Part shown: positions 45,149 to 54,287 of the stretch, piece after piece
Layout: every line of letters starts with the position of its first letter
Numbering within the stretch: the stretch's first letter is position 1
Assembly: GCA_964451415.1 (NCBI GenBank)
Contig: CAYVHU010000001.1
Coordinates: 186,001-250,000 of the forward strand
From: CAYVHU01 sp964451415
GTDB taxonomy: Bacteria > Pseudomonadota > Alphaproteobacteria > Rhodospirillales > Magnetovibrionaceae
Reading direction: 5' to 3'
Length of the DNA: 64,000 bases
Notes under the pieces: generated by a model
The model's database searches: none
Seen by the model: the letters and a program-made list of their open reading frames with translations, nothing else
What the model was told of the DNA's origin: nothing
Made by a program: the position numbers and the translations under genes

Positions 45149-47917
45149 ATGTCCGCACAATCAGACAGACTTAAGAACAGCCCTTCCCTGGCGGAAACAC
45201 CGTGTTGGCATGCCATGGCAGAGGAAGATATTCTGCTTCATCTGGACACCTGCAAAGACGGGCTGAGCGCCGCAGAGGCCGTTGCCAGATTGCAACATTA
45301 CGGCGCCAACATCCTGCGTCCGGCGCAGACGCGCTCGTCTTTGAAACGTTTCGCGCAACAGTTTCACAATGTTTTGGTCTATGTTTTGCTGGCTGCTGCT
45401 TTAGGAAGCGCGCTGCTGCAACGCGTAACGGACACCGCCGTCATTATCGCCGTGGTCCTCATTAACGCCCTCATCGGCTTCATCCAAGAAGGCAAGGCGG
45501 AAAAGGCCCTGGAGGCAATCCGCAAAATGCTCTCTGCGCAAGCCACCGTGATCCGGGACGGAAAACGGTTCGCCATCCCGGCCACAGAACTGGTGCCCGG
45601 CGACGTCGTATTCGTGCACTCCGGCGATCGCATACCGGCGGACATGCGTCTCATTTACCTGAAAAACTTGCAGGTGCAAGAGGCCGCTTTAACCGGAGAA
45701 TCCGTACCCGTTGAAAAGAATACGGAGATCCAAGGCATGGCGACACCCCTCGCCGAGCGGCACGGCATGACCTTTGCGAGCACGCTCGTCACAATGGGAC
45801 AGGGCACCGGCATCGTCGTCGCCACGGCGCAAAATACAGAAATCGGGAAAATCAGCACCCTGTTGGCCGAGGTGCAACGCCTAGAAACACCGCTCCTTCG
45901 CCAAATGTCCTCGTTCGGCACATGGTTGAGCGGCGCTATTTTGGGCCTCGCCGCGCTCACTTTCGGCTTCGGCGTCCTGGTGCGCGGCTATGACGCAAGT
46001 GAGATGTTCATCGCCGCCGTCGGCCTGGCCGTGGCCGCCATTCCCGAAGGCCTGCCAGCGATCATGAGCGTTGCATTGGCCATCGGCGTGCAACGCATGG
46101 CGGCGCGCAAGGCGATCATCCGCAAGCTGCCAGCCGTGGAAACCCTGGGTTCGCTCACGGTCATTTGTTCCGACAAAACCGGCACTTTGACACGCAATGA
46201 AATGACCGTTCAATCCATTGTCACCAGCCGTCATTTTTTTACCGTTACGCGAAGCGGATACACGCCGTCGGGAACGTTCCTGAAAAATGCGCAAGAGGTC
46301 GATCTTGCCGCGTATCCCCTGCTGCGCGACATGACCCGTGGAGCCTTGTTGTGCAGTGACGCAACGCTTCACCACGATGCCGAAGACGGCTGGCACATCA
46401 ACGGCGACCCCACGGAAGGCGCCCTTGTCGTGGTGGCGCTGAAGGCCGGCCTGGATCAGGATTTCGAGCGCAAGACCTTTGTGCGTACCGACATTATTCC
46501 TTTTGAATCCGCGCACCGTTTCATGGCGACCTTGCACCACGATCACATGGGCAACGGTTATATTTACGTCAAAGGCGCGCCGGAGCGCATTCTTGAGATG
46601 TGCGTATCCCAGCACGTGCAAGATGAAGGGGAACCCCTGAACCGCGCCTACTGGGAACAGCGGATGGAAGAAATCTCTGCGCGCGGACAACGCATTCTCG
46701 CCCTCGCACGACGCCATACACACAGCGACCATCGCGAGTTGCGCTTCTCTGATGTGGACACGAACCTCGTCTTTCTAGGCCTTTTCGGACTTGCCGACCC
46801 GCCCCGCGAAGAAGCCGTCAAGGCCGTGGCGCGCTGCCGCGATGCGGGCATTCGCGTGATCATGATCACCGGTGATCACAGCGGAACGGCGCGCGCCATC
46901 GCCGAACAGGTGCACATCGAACGGCCCGATTTGGTGATGAGCGGAACGGAAATAGACGCTCTCAACGATCCTGAACTGGCGATGCGTATCGCCAAAACGA
47001 ACGTCTTCGCCCGCACCACACCGGAACACAAACTGCGTCTGGTCACCGCTTTGCAGGCCGCAGGTGAAGTGGTCGCCATGACCGGGGACGGCGTCAATGA
47101 CGCCCCGGCCCTGAAACGCGCCGACGTGGGCGTGGCGATGGGAGAAAAAGGGACGGAAGCCGCCAAGGAAGCCGCGGAAATGGTCCTCGCAGACGACAAT
47201 TTCGCATCCCTTTCCTATGCCATTGAAGAAGGAAGGACGGTCTACGATAACCTGATCAAGGCCATCACCTTCATCCTGCCCACCAACGGCGGCGAAGCTT
47301 TGCTGATTATTTCCGCCATTGCTTTTGGACAACTATCGCCCATAACGCCCTTGCAAATTCTCTGGGTCAACATGATCACGGCGGTGACTTTGGCGCTGGC
47401 ACTGGCCTTCGAACCGGCCGAGCGCGGCGTGATGTCGCGCCCGCCGCGCAACGTCCGAAAACCCATTCTGTCAGGATTCTTGATGTGGAGAATCATGTTC
47501 GTATCGTTGATTCTGCTCTGCGGCACATTCGGTTTGTTCCTGTGGGAGATCAACCGGGGGACATCCCTTGACGGCGCGCGTACCATCGCGGTCAACACGC
47601 TCGTCTTGTTCGAAGTTTTTTACCTTTTCAGCACACGGTTTCTATATGCCTCCGCCTTGAACCGACGCGGCATATTCGGCAGCCGGATTGCCTTGGCGGC
47701 CATCGTCATCGTCGTCTTGCTGCAGATGGCCTTCACCTACCTTGGGCCAATGCAAACCGTGTTCGCCACCCAGTCCATCGGCCTCGGGGCTTGGGGACGG
47801 AGCCTTTTGGTCGCTTCATTGGTGCTGCTGCTCGTCGAAGGGGAAAAGGCCCTGATTCGCCGCTTGTCCCCCAAACGTTCCGAGGCTCACAAAACCTCCC
47901 CCGCAGCCCGGATGTAG
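45149..47917 (+). CDS. P-type cation ATPase (type II, Ca2+/Na+ like)
   Basis: 922 aa integral membrane pump. Key features: cation ATPase N-domain, LTGESVPVEKN (actuator), PEGLPAIMSVALAIG in M4, DKTGTLTRNE with phosphorylated D342, KGAPERILEM in the N-domain, MITGDHSGTARAIAEQ, GDGVNDAPALKRADVGVAMG and a C-terminal set of about six helices. The PEGLP form of M4 fits calcium-type pumps, but the transported ion cannot be fixed by eye. The ATG at 45149 has AGGG upstream and follows the LuxR-type regulator. Its 3' end overlaps the convergent kinase by 31 bp. Confidence 0.92.
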   Translation: MSAQSDRLKNSPSLAETPCWHAMAEEDILLHLDTCKDGLSAAEAVARLQHYGANILRPAQTRSSLKRFAQQFHNVLVYVLLAAALGSALLQRVTDTAVIIAVVLINALIGFIQEGKAEKALEAIRKMLSAQATVIRDGKRFAIPATELVPGDVVFVHSGDRIPADMRLIYLKNLQVQEAALTGESVPVEKNTEIQGMATPLAERHGMTFASTLVTMGQGTGIVVATAQNTEIGKISTLLAEVQRLETPLLRQMSSFGTWLSGAILGLAALTFGFGVLVRGYDASEMFIAAVGLAVAAIPEGLPAIMSVALAIGVQRMAARKAIIRKLPAVETLGSLTVICSDKTGTLTRNEMTVQSIVTSRHFFTVTRSGYTPSGTFLKNAQEVDLAAYPLLRDMTRGALLCSDATLHHDAEDGWHINGDPTEGALVVVALKAGLDQDFERKTFVRTDIIPFESAHRFMATLHHDHMGNGYIYVKGAPERILEMCVSQHVQDEGEPLNRAYWEQRMEEISARGQRILALARRHTHSDHRELRFSDVDTNLVFLGLFGLADPPREEAVKAVARCRDAGIRVIMITGDHSGTARAIAEQVHIERPDLVMSGTEIDALNDPELAMRIAKTNVFARTTPEHKLRLVTALQAAGEVVAMTGDGVNDAPALKRADVGVAMGEKGTEAAKEAAEMVLADDNFASLSYAIEEGRTVYDNLIKAITFILPTNGGEALLIISAIAFGQLSPITPLQILWVNMITAVTLALALAFEPAERGVMSRPPRNVRKPILSGFLMWRIMFVSLILLCGTFGLFLWEINRGTSLDGARTIAVNTLVLFEVFYLFSTRFLYASALNRRGIFGSRIALAAIVIVVLLQMAFTYLGPMQTVFATQSIGLGAWGRSLLVASLVLLLVEGEKALIRRLSPKRSEAHKTSPAARM

Positions 47918-50900
47918 GCGTTCACAACATCGACGACTTCACCCACATCGATGGGTTTGGTCAGGTAGCGCACGAAACCCGCCTCAAGGGCGCGCTGGAT
48001 ATCACGCGGCATGGCGTTGGCGCTGACGGCGACCACCGGAATGCCCGCCGTTAAGGCATCGTCATGCAACGCCTTCACGGCTTCGAACCCGTCCATCCCC
48101 GGCAGATTGATATCCATCAAGACAAGCGTCGGCGGGGCGGTGCGGGCCAGGCTCAGTCCATCTTCTGCATTTTGTGCGATGCTCAAGCTCACGGCGGGGA
48201 ACAAATCGAAAAGACGTTCCATCAAGGCCATGTTGGCGGGATTGTCCTCGATATACAAAACGGATCCTTGCGCCGCACCGCTGGTGACGTCTTGCGCCTT
48301 CACATCAAGCCCGTTGGGATGGCTCTTGTACGGCGTCCCTCTGGTAAAAAGCGATTCGTGCGCACGGATGCTGATCGGCAAATCGAACCAGAATGTGGAG
48401 CCATGCCCGAGAGTGCTTTTCATACCCAAACGTCCGTTCATCAACGACACCAGTTCGCGCGTGATCACCAGACCGATGCCGGTGCCTTCGATGGCCGAGG
48501 CTTCCATCCCCAAGCGGTTGAAAGGTCGGAACAACTCCGCTTGCTGTTTATCGCTTAAGCCCATCCCGGTGTCGTTGATGGAAAAGCGCAAAAACCCGTC
48601 TTCCAGACGTGTGCACCCCAGGACCACCCGACCGCCGTCCCGATTGTACTTCACCGCATTGGAGAGAAAATTCAACAGCACCTGACGAAACCGCATCAAA
48701 TCGGCGCGAATCAACGGCAGAGAGTTTAGCGAACAGCGATTCTCAATTTTAATTTGCCGCGCCGCACCCATGGAAACCGCCATATCGACACATTCCGCCA
48801 CCACCGCGCCCGGCGATACGTTTTCCAACGACAACGCCACGTCCCCGCTTTCAATTTTGGCCAGGTCCAGAACGTCATTGATCAAACCCAACAAATGACG
48901 CCCTGAACTCAGGATGTGGTTGATGGATTTTTTCTGAATTTCGCCCAGCGGCTCCCGATCGTCGGACTCGAGCAATTGCCCGAAACCCAAAATCGCATTC
49001 AGGGGCGTGCGCAGTTCATGGCTCATGGAGGAGAGAAATTCGGACTTGGCCCGGTTGGCGGCTTCGGCCTCTTCCTTGGCCTGCCGCATCTCTTCTTCCG
49101 CTTTAACCAGATCGGTAATGTTGGCGCCCGTGCCGCGATAGCCGACAAAGACGCCGTCCTCGGCAAAAACCGGTTTCCCGTTAAGACTAAGATCGTATTC
49201 CTGAACATTCTCATTCTTAATGCGATAACGAAAATCACGGAAGGAACGGTGATTTTCCATATCCGCGCGATGTGCTGCCCACGTTTCGCCATCCGCCCCG
49301 CCGACTTGCGGCGTTTCAAGCTCCCAACGCGCTTTGCCAATGATATCGTCTGGCCGCATATGGGTGATCGAAAAAAATTGATCGGAGACAAAGGTGAGGC
49401 GTAAGTTCCTGTCCGTCTCCCAGATCCAGTCGGATGCGGTTTCGGTATAATCGCGAAAACGTTCCTCACTGTCGCGCAGCGCCGTTTCTCCAAGCTTGCG
49501 TTCCGAAACATCCCGCATGATCCCAACGAACTTGCCGCCCCCTTCAAGGTGCAAATGTGCAACGTTCAATTCCACATCGAACGCCGTTCCATCTTTGCGC
49601 AGACCTTTCAGATCGCGCGCCCGATTGATGATGCGTGGTGCGTACAACTGCGAATTATGGATATACTCCTGATGGTTCTTGCGTTCCTTACGGGGCATCA
49701 AAAGAGAAACGTCCAAGCCCAGCACTTCTGCCTCTGTATAGCCGAACATCCGTTCCGCCGCGGCATTGAAGGTTTCGATTTTCCCCGTCTGGTCGATCAT
49801 GATCAGACCTTCGGACATGTTTTCGATAATACCGTTCGCACGGTGCTCACTGTCCAGCGCAAACATAGTTGCGCGGCGCAGATCCTCGGTGCGTTGACGA
49901 ACGGTATCAATGATTTCGTCGCGCTTACGGGCATTGGATATTAAAATCCCGCACAGCAGAATGCTCAGCGATAACGGCACCCCCGACACCAACCACACCC
50001 GACTGGACGGGATGCTGGCCCCCGTCTTCTCATGGGCATATACGGCCAGCCGCAAAGAACGACCACCCTCGATAAGCGTTTGCGCAAACCCGCTGTCGCC
50101 AGGCGTCATCCCAGAGGCGAGCGGATCCGCATAGAGCCTCTTGCCGCCCGCATTCTCATCGCGCACCACCAGACGAACCCTGGGGACGCCCGCACTCGCG
50201 GTGGGCGGGGCGAACAACGCGGACAGGCGCACCGCCTGTACGGCAAACCCTTTCAAGCTCGCGCGGCGCGTCAAGACGGTATCGTGGCGTGCGCCATAGG
50301 TGTAAACGGGCGCGAACAACAAGACGCCTCCACGCTTCGTCGCGAACTGCGCCAGTTCGACCCGTGCACTGGCAACAACTTTGCCGCTGTCGCGCGCTTG
50401 ATCCATGGCAATGCGCAAGATCGGGTCGGACCCCAGATCAAAACCCAGAACGACCTCGTTACCGGCAAACGGCTCAATGTAATAAACGGGGTAATAAACA
50501 TCACGCTTGTCGGCCAGCACCAATGCACCGTCCGGTGCACGTTGAGTGATGGAAAATCCCTTGATGCCGTCGGCACGTGCCCTGCGTTCGTAATCCGCCC
50601 GTTCTTCGCGCGCCACCACCGGCACCCATTCCAACGCCAGAACATCGTCACGTCCCGCACGCAAAGTCGATGCAAACATGGCAAACCCGTCGCGATCCTC
50701 TTGAAGGCGGCTGGCAAAAAAGCCCGCCGTGGCGCGCAAGCCCAACAGCTCATTTTCGATCCGCCCGCGCACCAGATCAATGCGCATCATCGCGGCGCGC
50801 GACAAGGCATCCCTCGTCGTTTCGCGTTCTTGCTGCGCAACCACGAAGAACACCCCGACCGAGATCGCCACACCCACGCTACCGGCGATAATCGCAAGGC

Positions 50901-50922
50901 TATATTTACGTAAAACGTCCAT
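47887..50922 (-). CDS. CHASE-domain hybrid sensor histidine kinase
   Basis: 1011 aa. TM1 (about residues 8-28), a periplasmic CHASE domain (about 70-280; ALEWVPVVAREERADYERRA and YYPVYYIEPFAGNEVVLGFD), TM2 (about 310-332), PAS (about 355-470; MLGYTEAEVLGL-like MFGYTEAEVLGLDVSLLMPR), a second PAS, HisKA with H635 in SSMSHELRTP, HATPase (EGTGIGLVITRELVSLMNG) and a receiver with LVLMDINLPGMDG. CHASE domains in relatives bind small adenine-like or peptide ligands; none is known here. Similar domain content to the kinase at 6.2-9.0 kb in the C-terminal half. Confidence 0.92.
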   Translation of the reverse strand: MDVLRKYSLAIIAGSVGVAISVGVFFVVAQQERETTRDALSRAAMMRIDLVRGRIENELLGLRATAGFFASRLQEDRDGFAMFASTLRAGRDDVLALEWVPVVAREERADYERRARADGIKGFSITQRAPDGALVLADKRDVYYPVYYIEPFAGNEVVLGFDLGSDPILRIAMDQARDSGKVVASARVELAQFATKRGGVLLFAPVYTYGARHDTVLTRRASLKGFAVQAVRLSALFAPPTASAGVPRVRLVVRDENAGGKRLYADPLASGMTPGDSGFAQTLIEGGRSLRLAVYAHEKTGASIPSSRVWLVSGVPLSLSILLCGILISNARKRDEIIDTVRQRTEDLRRATMFALDSEHRANGIIENMSEGLIMIDQTGKIETFNAAAERMFGYTEAEVLGLDVSLLMPRKERKNHQEYIHNSQLYAPRIINRARDLKGLRKDGTAFDVELNVAHLHLEGGGKFVGIMRDVSERKLGETALRDSEERFRDYTETASDWIWETDRNLRLTFVSDQFFSITHMRPDDIIGKARWELETPQVGGADGETWAAHRADMENHRSFRDFRYRIKNENVQEYDLSLNGKPVFAEDGVFVGYRGTGANITDLVKAEEEMRQAKEEAEAANRAKSEFLSSMSHELRTPLNAILGFGQLLESDDREPLGEIQKKSINHILSSGRHLLGLINDVLDLAKIESGDVALSLENVSPGAVVAECVDMAVSMGAARQIKIENRCSLNSLPLIRADLMRFRQVLLNFLSNAVKYNRDGGRVVLGCTRLEDGFLRFSINDTGMGLSDKQQAELFRPFNRLGMEASAIEGTGIGLVITRELVSLMNGRLGMKSTLGHGSTFWFDLPISIRAHESLFTRGTPYKSHPNGLDVKAQDVTSGAAQGSVLYIEDNPANMALMERLFDLFPAVSLSIAQNAEDGLSLARTAPPTLVLMDINLPGMDGFEAVKALHDDALTAGIPVVAVSANAMPRDIQRALEAGFVRYLTKPIDVGEVVDVVNAYIRAAGEVL

Positions 50923-51000
50923 AATCAGCGGCCTGCAATTTTCTTGTCATTTCCCGGACAGGCTATTTATTTTGTATCAATTGTAAAATTCATGCGCCGT

Positions 51001-51816
51001 TCAGAGCGTCAGGTCCATTCCTTCCTTCGCGGCAAATGCCTTCGGCCACGCCCGCTGCGCCCGGGCCTCCAGATCCCGAATCTGATCATCGTCGTAATCC
51101 GGCGAATAATGAAACATGGCCATGCGCTTGACCCCGGCCATACGGCACAACTTTACACCTTCGTTCCACGATGAATGGCCCCAGCCTTTTTTACCGGGCA
51201 GTTCATCTTCGCTATACGTCGTGTCGTAAATCACCAGATCGGCATCGCGCATATGATGGACCAATCCCAGATCCGGATGATCGGGAATATGTTCGGTATC
51301 CGTCGCATACACCAAGACCTTGCCCTGCGCCTCGATCCTGTAGGACGTGCATCCCGCCGGATGGCGCAACATATAGGTCTCGATACGCACCCCGTCGAAC
51401 AGTTCAAAGGTATCGCCGACGTCAAAGCCTTCGCAAAGCAGATCGGACGGCAGGGATTCGTATTGTACGGGATGGAGTTCCGCCATCATGTGACGGCGAA
51501 TCAAATCTTCGATGCTGAGCGCGCCATAATTTAATGCCGCTTTGATCCGCATCTTGTAACCGGGACTATAGATGGGTTTGAAGTAATTAAAGCCCGCCGT
51601 GTGATCGGCATGAAAATGGCTGAGTAACAGATCAACCTCGCGCACACCGCGTTTGATCAGATCGTTGCCCAGCCACGGCAGTCCCGTCCCCGCATCAAGA
51701 ATGATGGTCCTGCCGCTAATTTCGACCTCGACACACGCTGTGTTACCGCCGTATTCCAGATAATGCAGATCGGCGCAGGACACACTGCCGCGCACGCCCC
51801 AAAATCGAATGCGCAC
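51001..51816 (-). CDS. Metallo-beta-lactamase fold hydrolase
   Basis: 271 aa. The dimetal motif is LLLSHFHADHTAGFNYFKP, preceded by TIILDAGTGLPWLGNDL. Later metal ligands are in VLVYATDTEHIP and the C-terminal histidines GWGHSSWNEG and AMFHYSPDYDDDQI. This arrangement is that of RNase Z/phosphodiesterase-like MBL proteins. The N-terminus MRIRFWGVRGSVSCAD is typical of this cyclic-phosphodiesterase-like subgroup. The substrate is unknown. It stands alone between a kinase and a phosphatase gene. Confidence 0.85.
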   Translation of the reverse strand: MRIRFWGVRGSVSCADLHYLEYGGNTACVEVEISGRTIILDAGTGLPWLGNDLIKRGVREVDLLLSHFHADHTAGFNYFKPIYSPGYKMRIKAALNYGALSIEDLIRRHMMAELHPVQYESLPSDLLCEGFDVGDTFELFDGVRIETYMLRHPAGCTSYRIEAQGKVLVYATDTEHIPDHPDLGLVHHMRDADLVIYDTTYSEDELPGKKGWGHSSWNEGVKLCRMAGVKRMAMFHYSPDYDDDQIRDLEARAQRAWPKAFAAKEGMDLTL

Positions 51817-51930
51817 TCAATCCTCCTCGTCCTTCCATGCGCCCCGGGCGCGATTCAAAACATATGCCCCAAACCTAAGCAGAGTAAGCTGAGAGGAACA
51901 CAATCACAAGTCGCAGTACCAAAAGCACTT

Positions 51931-52659
51931 TCAAGGTTTGGTCGTCATGTTTCCCGCCTTGGCGTGGATTGCCGACAACACCGCCAGCGTGAGCGCGGCA
52001 GGCGTGTCGCGGATCGCCAGCGCGCCGTTGAAATCTTGGTCTGCGCTATAAGCGTTGGTGACGATCACGCACGGAACATGCGCCGCCGTGCACGCCGCCA
52101 GGCCATTATGACTATCTTCCAGGGCCAGCGTATCTTGCGGATCAAGACCCAGCTTTTCCAACACCCAGATGTAGACATCCGGTGCGGGCTTCAAAACCGG
52201 CACCTGGGCGCCGTCACCGATACAGGCGAACCATTCAAGGACGCCGGCACCCAGGTTCACTTCCAGAAGCGTTCTGACATTGAGCGGTGTGGTGGTAGTT
52301 GCGATGGCGAGAGGAACGCGCCGCGCATGGGCTTCACGAATCAGGGGCGCGATGCCGGGGCGCAAGGGAACTTGCCCGCTTTTCAACCTTTGCACGAAAA
52401 ATTCCGTTTTGACGGCATGCAGATTCGCAATCAGGTCCTCAAGATCGTCTCGCGCGAAAACATCCCGGTGATAGCCCTCAAGAAAAAAACGAATCCGCTG
52501 TTTGCCCCCGGCGACAGATAATAAATCCTTGTAGAGGGCACGGTCCCAATGCCACGCAAAACCGGCCTTGAAAAACGCATCATTGAACGCTTCACGGTGC
52601 GCATCTTCGGTATCGGCCAACGTTCCGTCCACATCGAAGATCAACGCTTTTATTGTCAT
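51931..52659 (-). CDS. HAD-superfamily phosphatase, CbbY-like
   Basis: 242 aa. Motif I is LIFDVDGTLADTEDAHREAF, motif II is ATTTTPLNVRTLL and motif III/IV are KPAPDVYIWVLEKLG and LALEDSHNGLAACTAAH. An alpha-helical cap domain lies between residues 20 and 85. It matches the CbbY/CbbZ-like beta-phosphoglucomutase subgroup. In Calvin-cycle organisms CbbY removes xylulose-1,5-bisphosphate, but no cbb genes are in the window, so a general sugar-phosphatase role is safer. yjbQ ends 3 bp away. Confidence 0.85.
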   Translation of the reverse strand: MTIKALIFDVDGTLADTEDAHREAFNDAFFKAGFAWHWDRALYKDLLSVAGGKQRIRFFLEGYHRDVFARDDLEDLIANLHAVKTEFFVQRLKSGQVPLRPGIAPLIREAHARRVPLAIATTTTPLNVRTLLEVNLGAGVLEWFACIGDGAQVPVLKPAPDVYIWVLEKLGLDPQDTLALEDSHNGLAACTAAHVPCVIVTNAYSADQDFNGALAIRDTPAALTLAVLSAIHAKAGNMTTKP

Positions 52660-52662
52660 CTT

Positions 52663-53082
52663 TTACGATCCCATCACATGCAGTACGACTTCGCGGCGTT
52701 GCGTATGCGCACGATGCTCAAACAAATAAAGGCCTTGCCACGTCCCCAAAACGGCCTGAGCGTCAATCACGGGGAGGCTTAACGATACGTCGGTCAACAC
52801 ACTGCGAATGTGCGCGGGCATGTCGTCCGGGCCTTCCTGGGCATGGCGATAAAGGGAAGGGCCCTCACGCACCAGGGCCCTGAAGAACGACTGGAGGTCA
52901 TGCATAACATCCGGATCTGCATTTTCCTGGATCGTCAGGCTGGCCGAAGTGTGCCTGCAAAACACCGTTAAAAGACCCTGCGTCATACCCACCGTGTCCA
53001 GCCAGGAGCAAACACCCCCGGTGAATTCGTAAAGTCCCTGCCCCCGGGTGATGATTTCTAAAGTCGTGGAATCTTGATGCAT
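52663..53082 (-). CDS. yjbQ: YjbQ/UPF0047 family protein
   Basis: 139 aa. CRHTSASLTIQENADPDVMHD and HIRSVLTDVSLSLPV with QGLYLFEHRA near the end are the family signatures. E. coli YjbQ has weak thiamin-phosphate synthase activity and binds metal through these histidines; the physiological role is not settled. The gene begins inside a short copy of the repeat seen near trpB and runs directly into the phosphatase gene. Confidence 0.9.
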   Translation of the reverse strand: MHQDSTTLEIITRGQGLYEFTGGVCSWLDTVGMTQGLLTVFCRHTSASLTIQENADPDVMHDLQSFFRALVREGPSLYRHAQEGPDDMPAHIRSVLTDVSLSLPVIDAQAVLGTWQGLYLFEHRAHTQRREVVLHVMGS

Positions 53083-53100
53083 GAATGAGTTTGAACCCTA
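53082..53100. repeat. Half-copy of the trpB/trpF inverted-arm sequence
   Basis: TGAATGAGTTTGAACCCTA matches 13622-13640 with one mismatch in 19 bases. It lies across the yjbQ start and the short gap to the metallopeptidase gene. No opposite arm was found within about 200 bp. Confidence 0.6.
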
Positions 53101-53104
53101 AGCG

Positions 53105-53800
53105 CTATCCATAACGGTGCAAGGTGCGGCCATAGGTGTGCAGCCATGCCTTGGCCTCACCCATATGCGGACACAGAATTTCGGTCAAACGCCAGAAATC
53201 GGGACCATGATCGCGATGGACGAGGTGGGCGACCTCATGGGCCACCACGTAATCCAGAACGCATTCCGGCGCCATGATCAAACGCCAACTGAAATTCAAT
53301 CGTCCGTTCGCACCGCACGAACCCCAACGCGAACGCGTGTCGCGAACGCTGATACGGCTGACACGCCTGGCCACGCGCCCGGCTTTGTCATCAACACGCG
53401 GCGCAAGCTGCGCGCGCGCCTGGGCCCGCAGCCAATCGCTCAAACGCCGCGCCACGTGTTCGGGCCGACCCGTAACGACGATCTCATCGCCATCACGACA
53501 AACGCCCCGTCCCGTGGCGACGTGGCGCACCGTCAAGGTCGTTCCCATGAACGGTAGACGGGCCCCGTCACAAAACACAACCCGCGTCGGACGGCGCGAA
53601 AGTTGCAAGGCAATCCACGCGGATTTACGCAACGCCATGTCCACGCCATCTTGAACGGCCGCGCGCGCGGGAATTGTCACCACCGCCCCATCGGTGTCGT
53701 CATCAATGCGTAAGATCAATTTGCGCGCACGCGCATGGCGGCGCACGCGCAGAGGAACAGCACGTCCTTCGATTTCCAAAGTGTGGAGCGAATCAGCCAC
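53105..53800 (-). CDS. YgjP-like (DUF45/WLM) metallopeptidase
   Basis: 231 aa from GTG at 53800, where GGAGG lies 9 bp upstream and the preceding gene has already ended. Longer frames would overlap the YcgN gene. The zinc motif HEVAHLVHRDHGPDFWRL is present in the C-terminal third, after RDTRSRWGSCGANGRLNFSW, the YgjP signature. The N-terminal part is basic and beta-rich (VRRHARARKLILRID). Probably a soluble minigluzincin-type protease; substrate unknown. Confidence 0.88.
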   Translation of the reverse strand: MADSLHTLEIEGRAVPLRVRRHARARKLILRIDDDTDGAVVTIPARAAVQDGVDMALRKSAWIALQLSRRPTRVVFCDGARLPFMGTTLTVRHVATGRGVCRDGDEIVVTGRPEHVARRLSDWLRAQARAQLAPRVDDKAGRVARRVSRISVRDTRSRWGSCGANGRLNFSWRLIMAPECVLDYVVAHEVAHLVHRDHGPDFWRLTEILCPHMGEAKAWLHTYGRTLHRYG

Positions 53801-53825
53801 AGGCCCCGGCCTCCCACCTTTCAAG

Positions 53826-54269
53826 CTAACCCAACCACGAAACGACGTGGTCTTCCCACGCGCCCACGTCCTTTTCCGCCACGCAACGTCCCCGCACCGA
53901 AATCCCCGCCGCCACGACACTTTGACGCCGCCCTGAAATCAGCGGGTGCCAGTCGGGCAAATCCCGGCCTTCAGCCAACAAACGATACGCGCAACTCGAC
54001 GGCATCCATTTGAGCTCCCCTATATTTTCAGGGTTGAGCGCAACACAATCGAGCACATAACGTTGCCGCTCGGCATAATTTTTACACCGACAGGTTTCCA
54101 TATCCAGCAATGTACACGCAACATTGGTATAGCTGATCTCACCGTTCTCGGCATTCTCGAGCTTTTCCAGACAGCACCGCGCGCATCCATCGCACAGACT
54201 TTCCCATTCGTCCCGGGTCAATTCCCGCAGCTTTTTCTTACGCCAGAACTCCATATGCGCAGACTTCAT
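53826..54269 (-). CDS. YcgN family cysteine cluster protein
   Basis: 147 aa. A cysteine-rich core includes CDGCARCCLEKLEN, YTNVACTLLD, CRCKNYAERQ and MPSSCAYRLLAEGRDLPDWH, matching UPF0260/YcgN. The pattern suits a metal or iron-sulfur site, but function is unknown. A gap of 18 bp separates it from phaZ. The metallopeptidase begins 25 bp after its stop. The ATG at 54269 has GGAG upstream; the ATG five codons on is an alternative. Confidence 0.9.
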   Translation of the reverse strand: MKSAHMEFWRKKKLRELTRDEWESLCDGCARCCLEKLENAENGEISYTNVACTLLDMETCRCKNYAERQRYVLDCVALNPENIGELKWMPSSCAYRLLAEGRDLPDWHPLISGRRQSVVAAGISVRGRCVAEKDVGAWEDHVVSWLG

Positions 54270-54287
54270 CTCCTCCCAAGGAGATCC

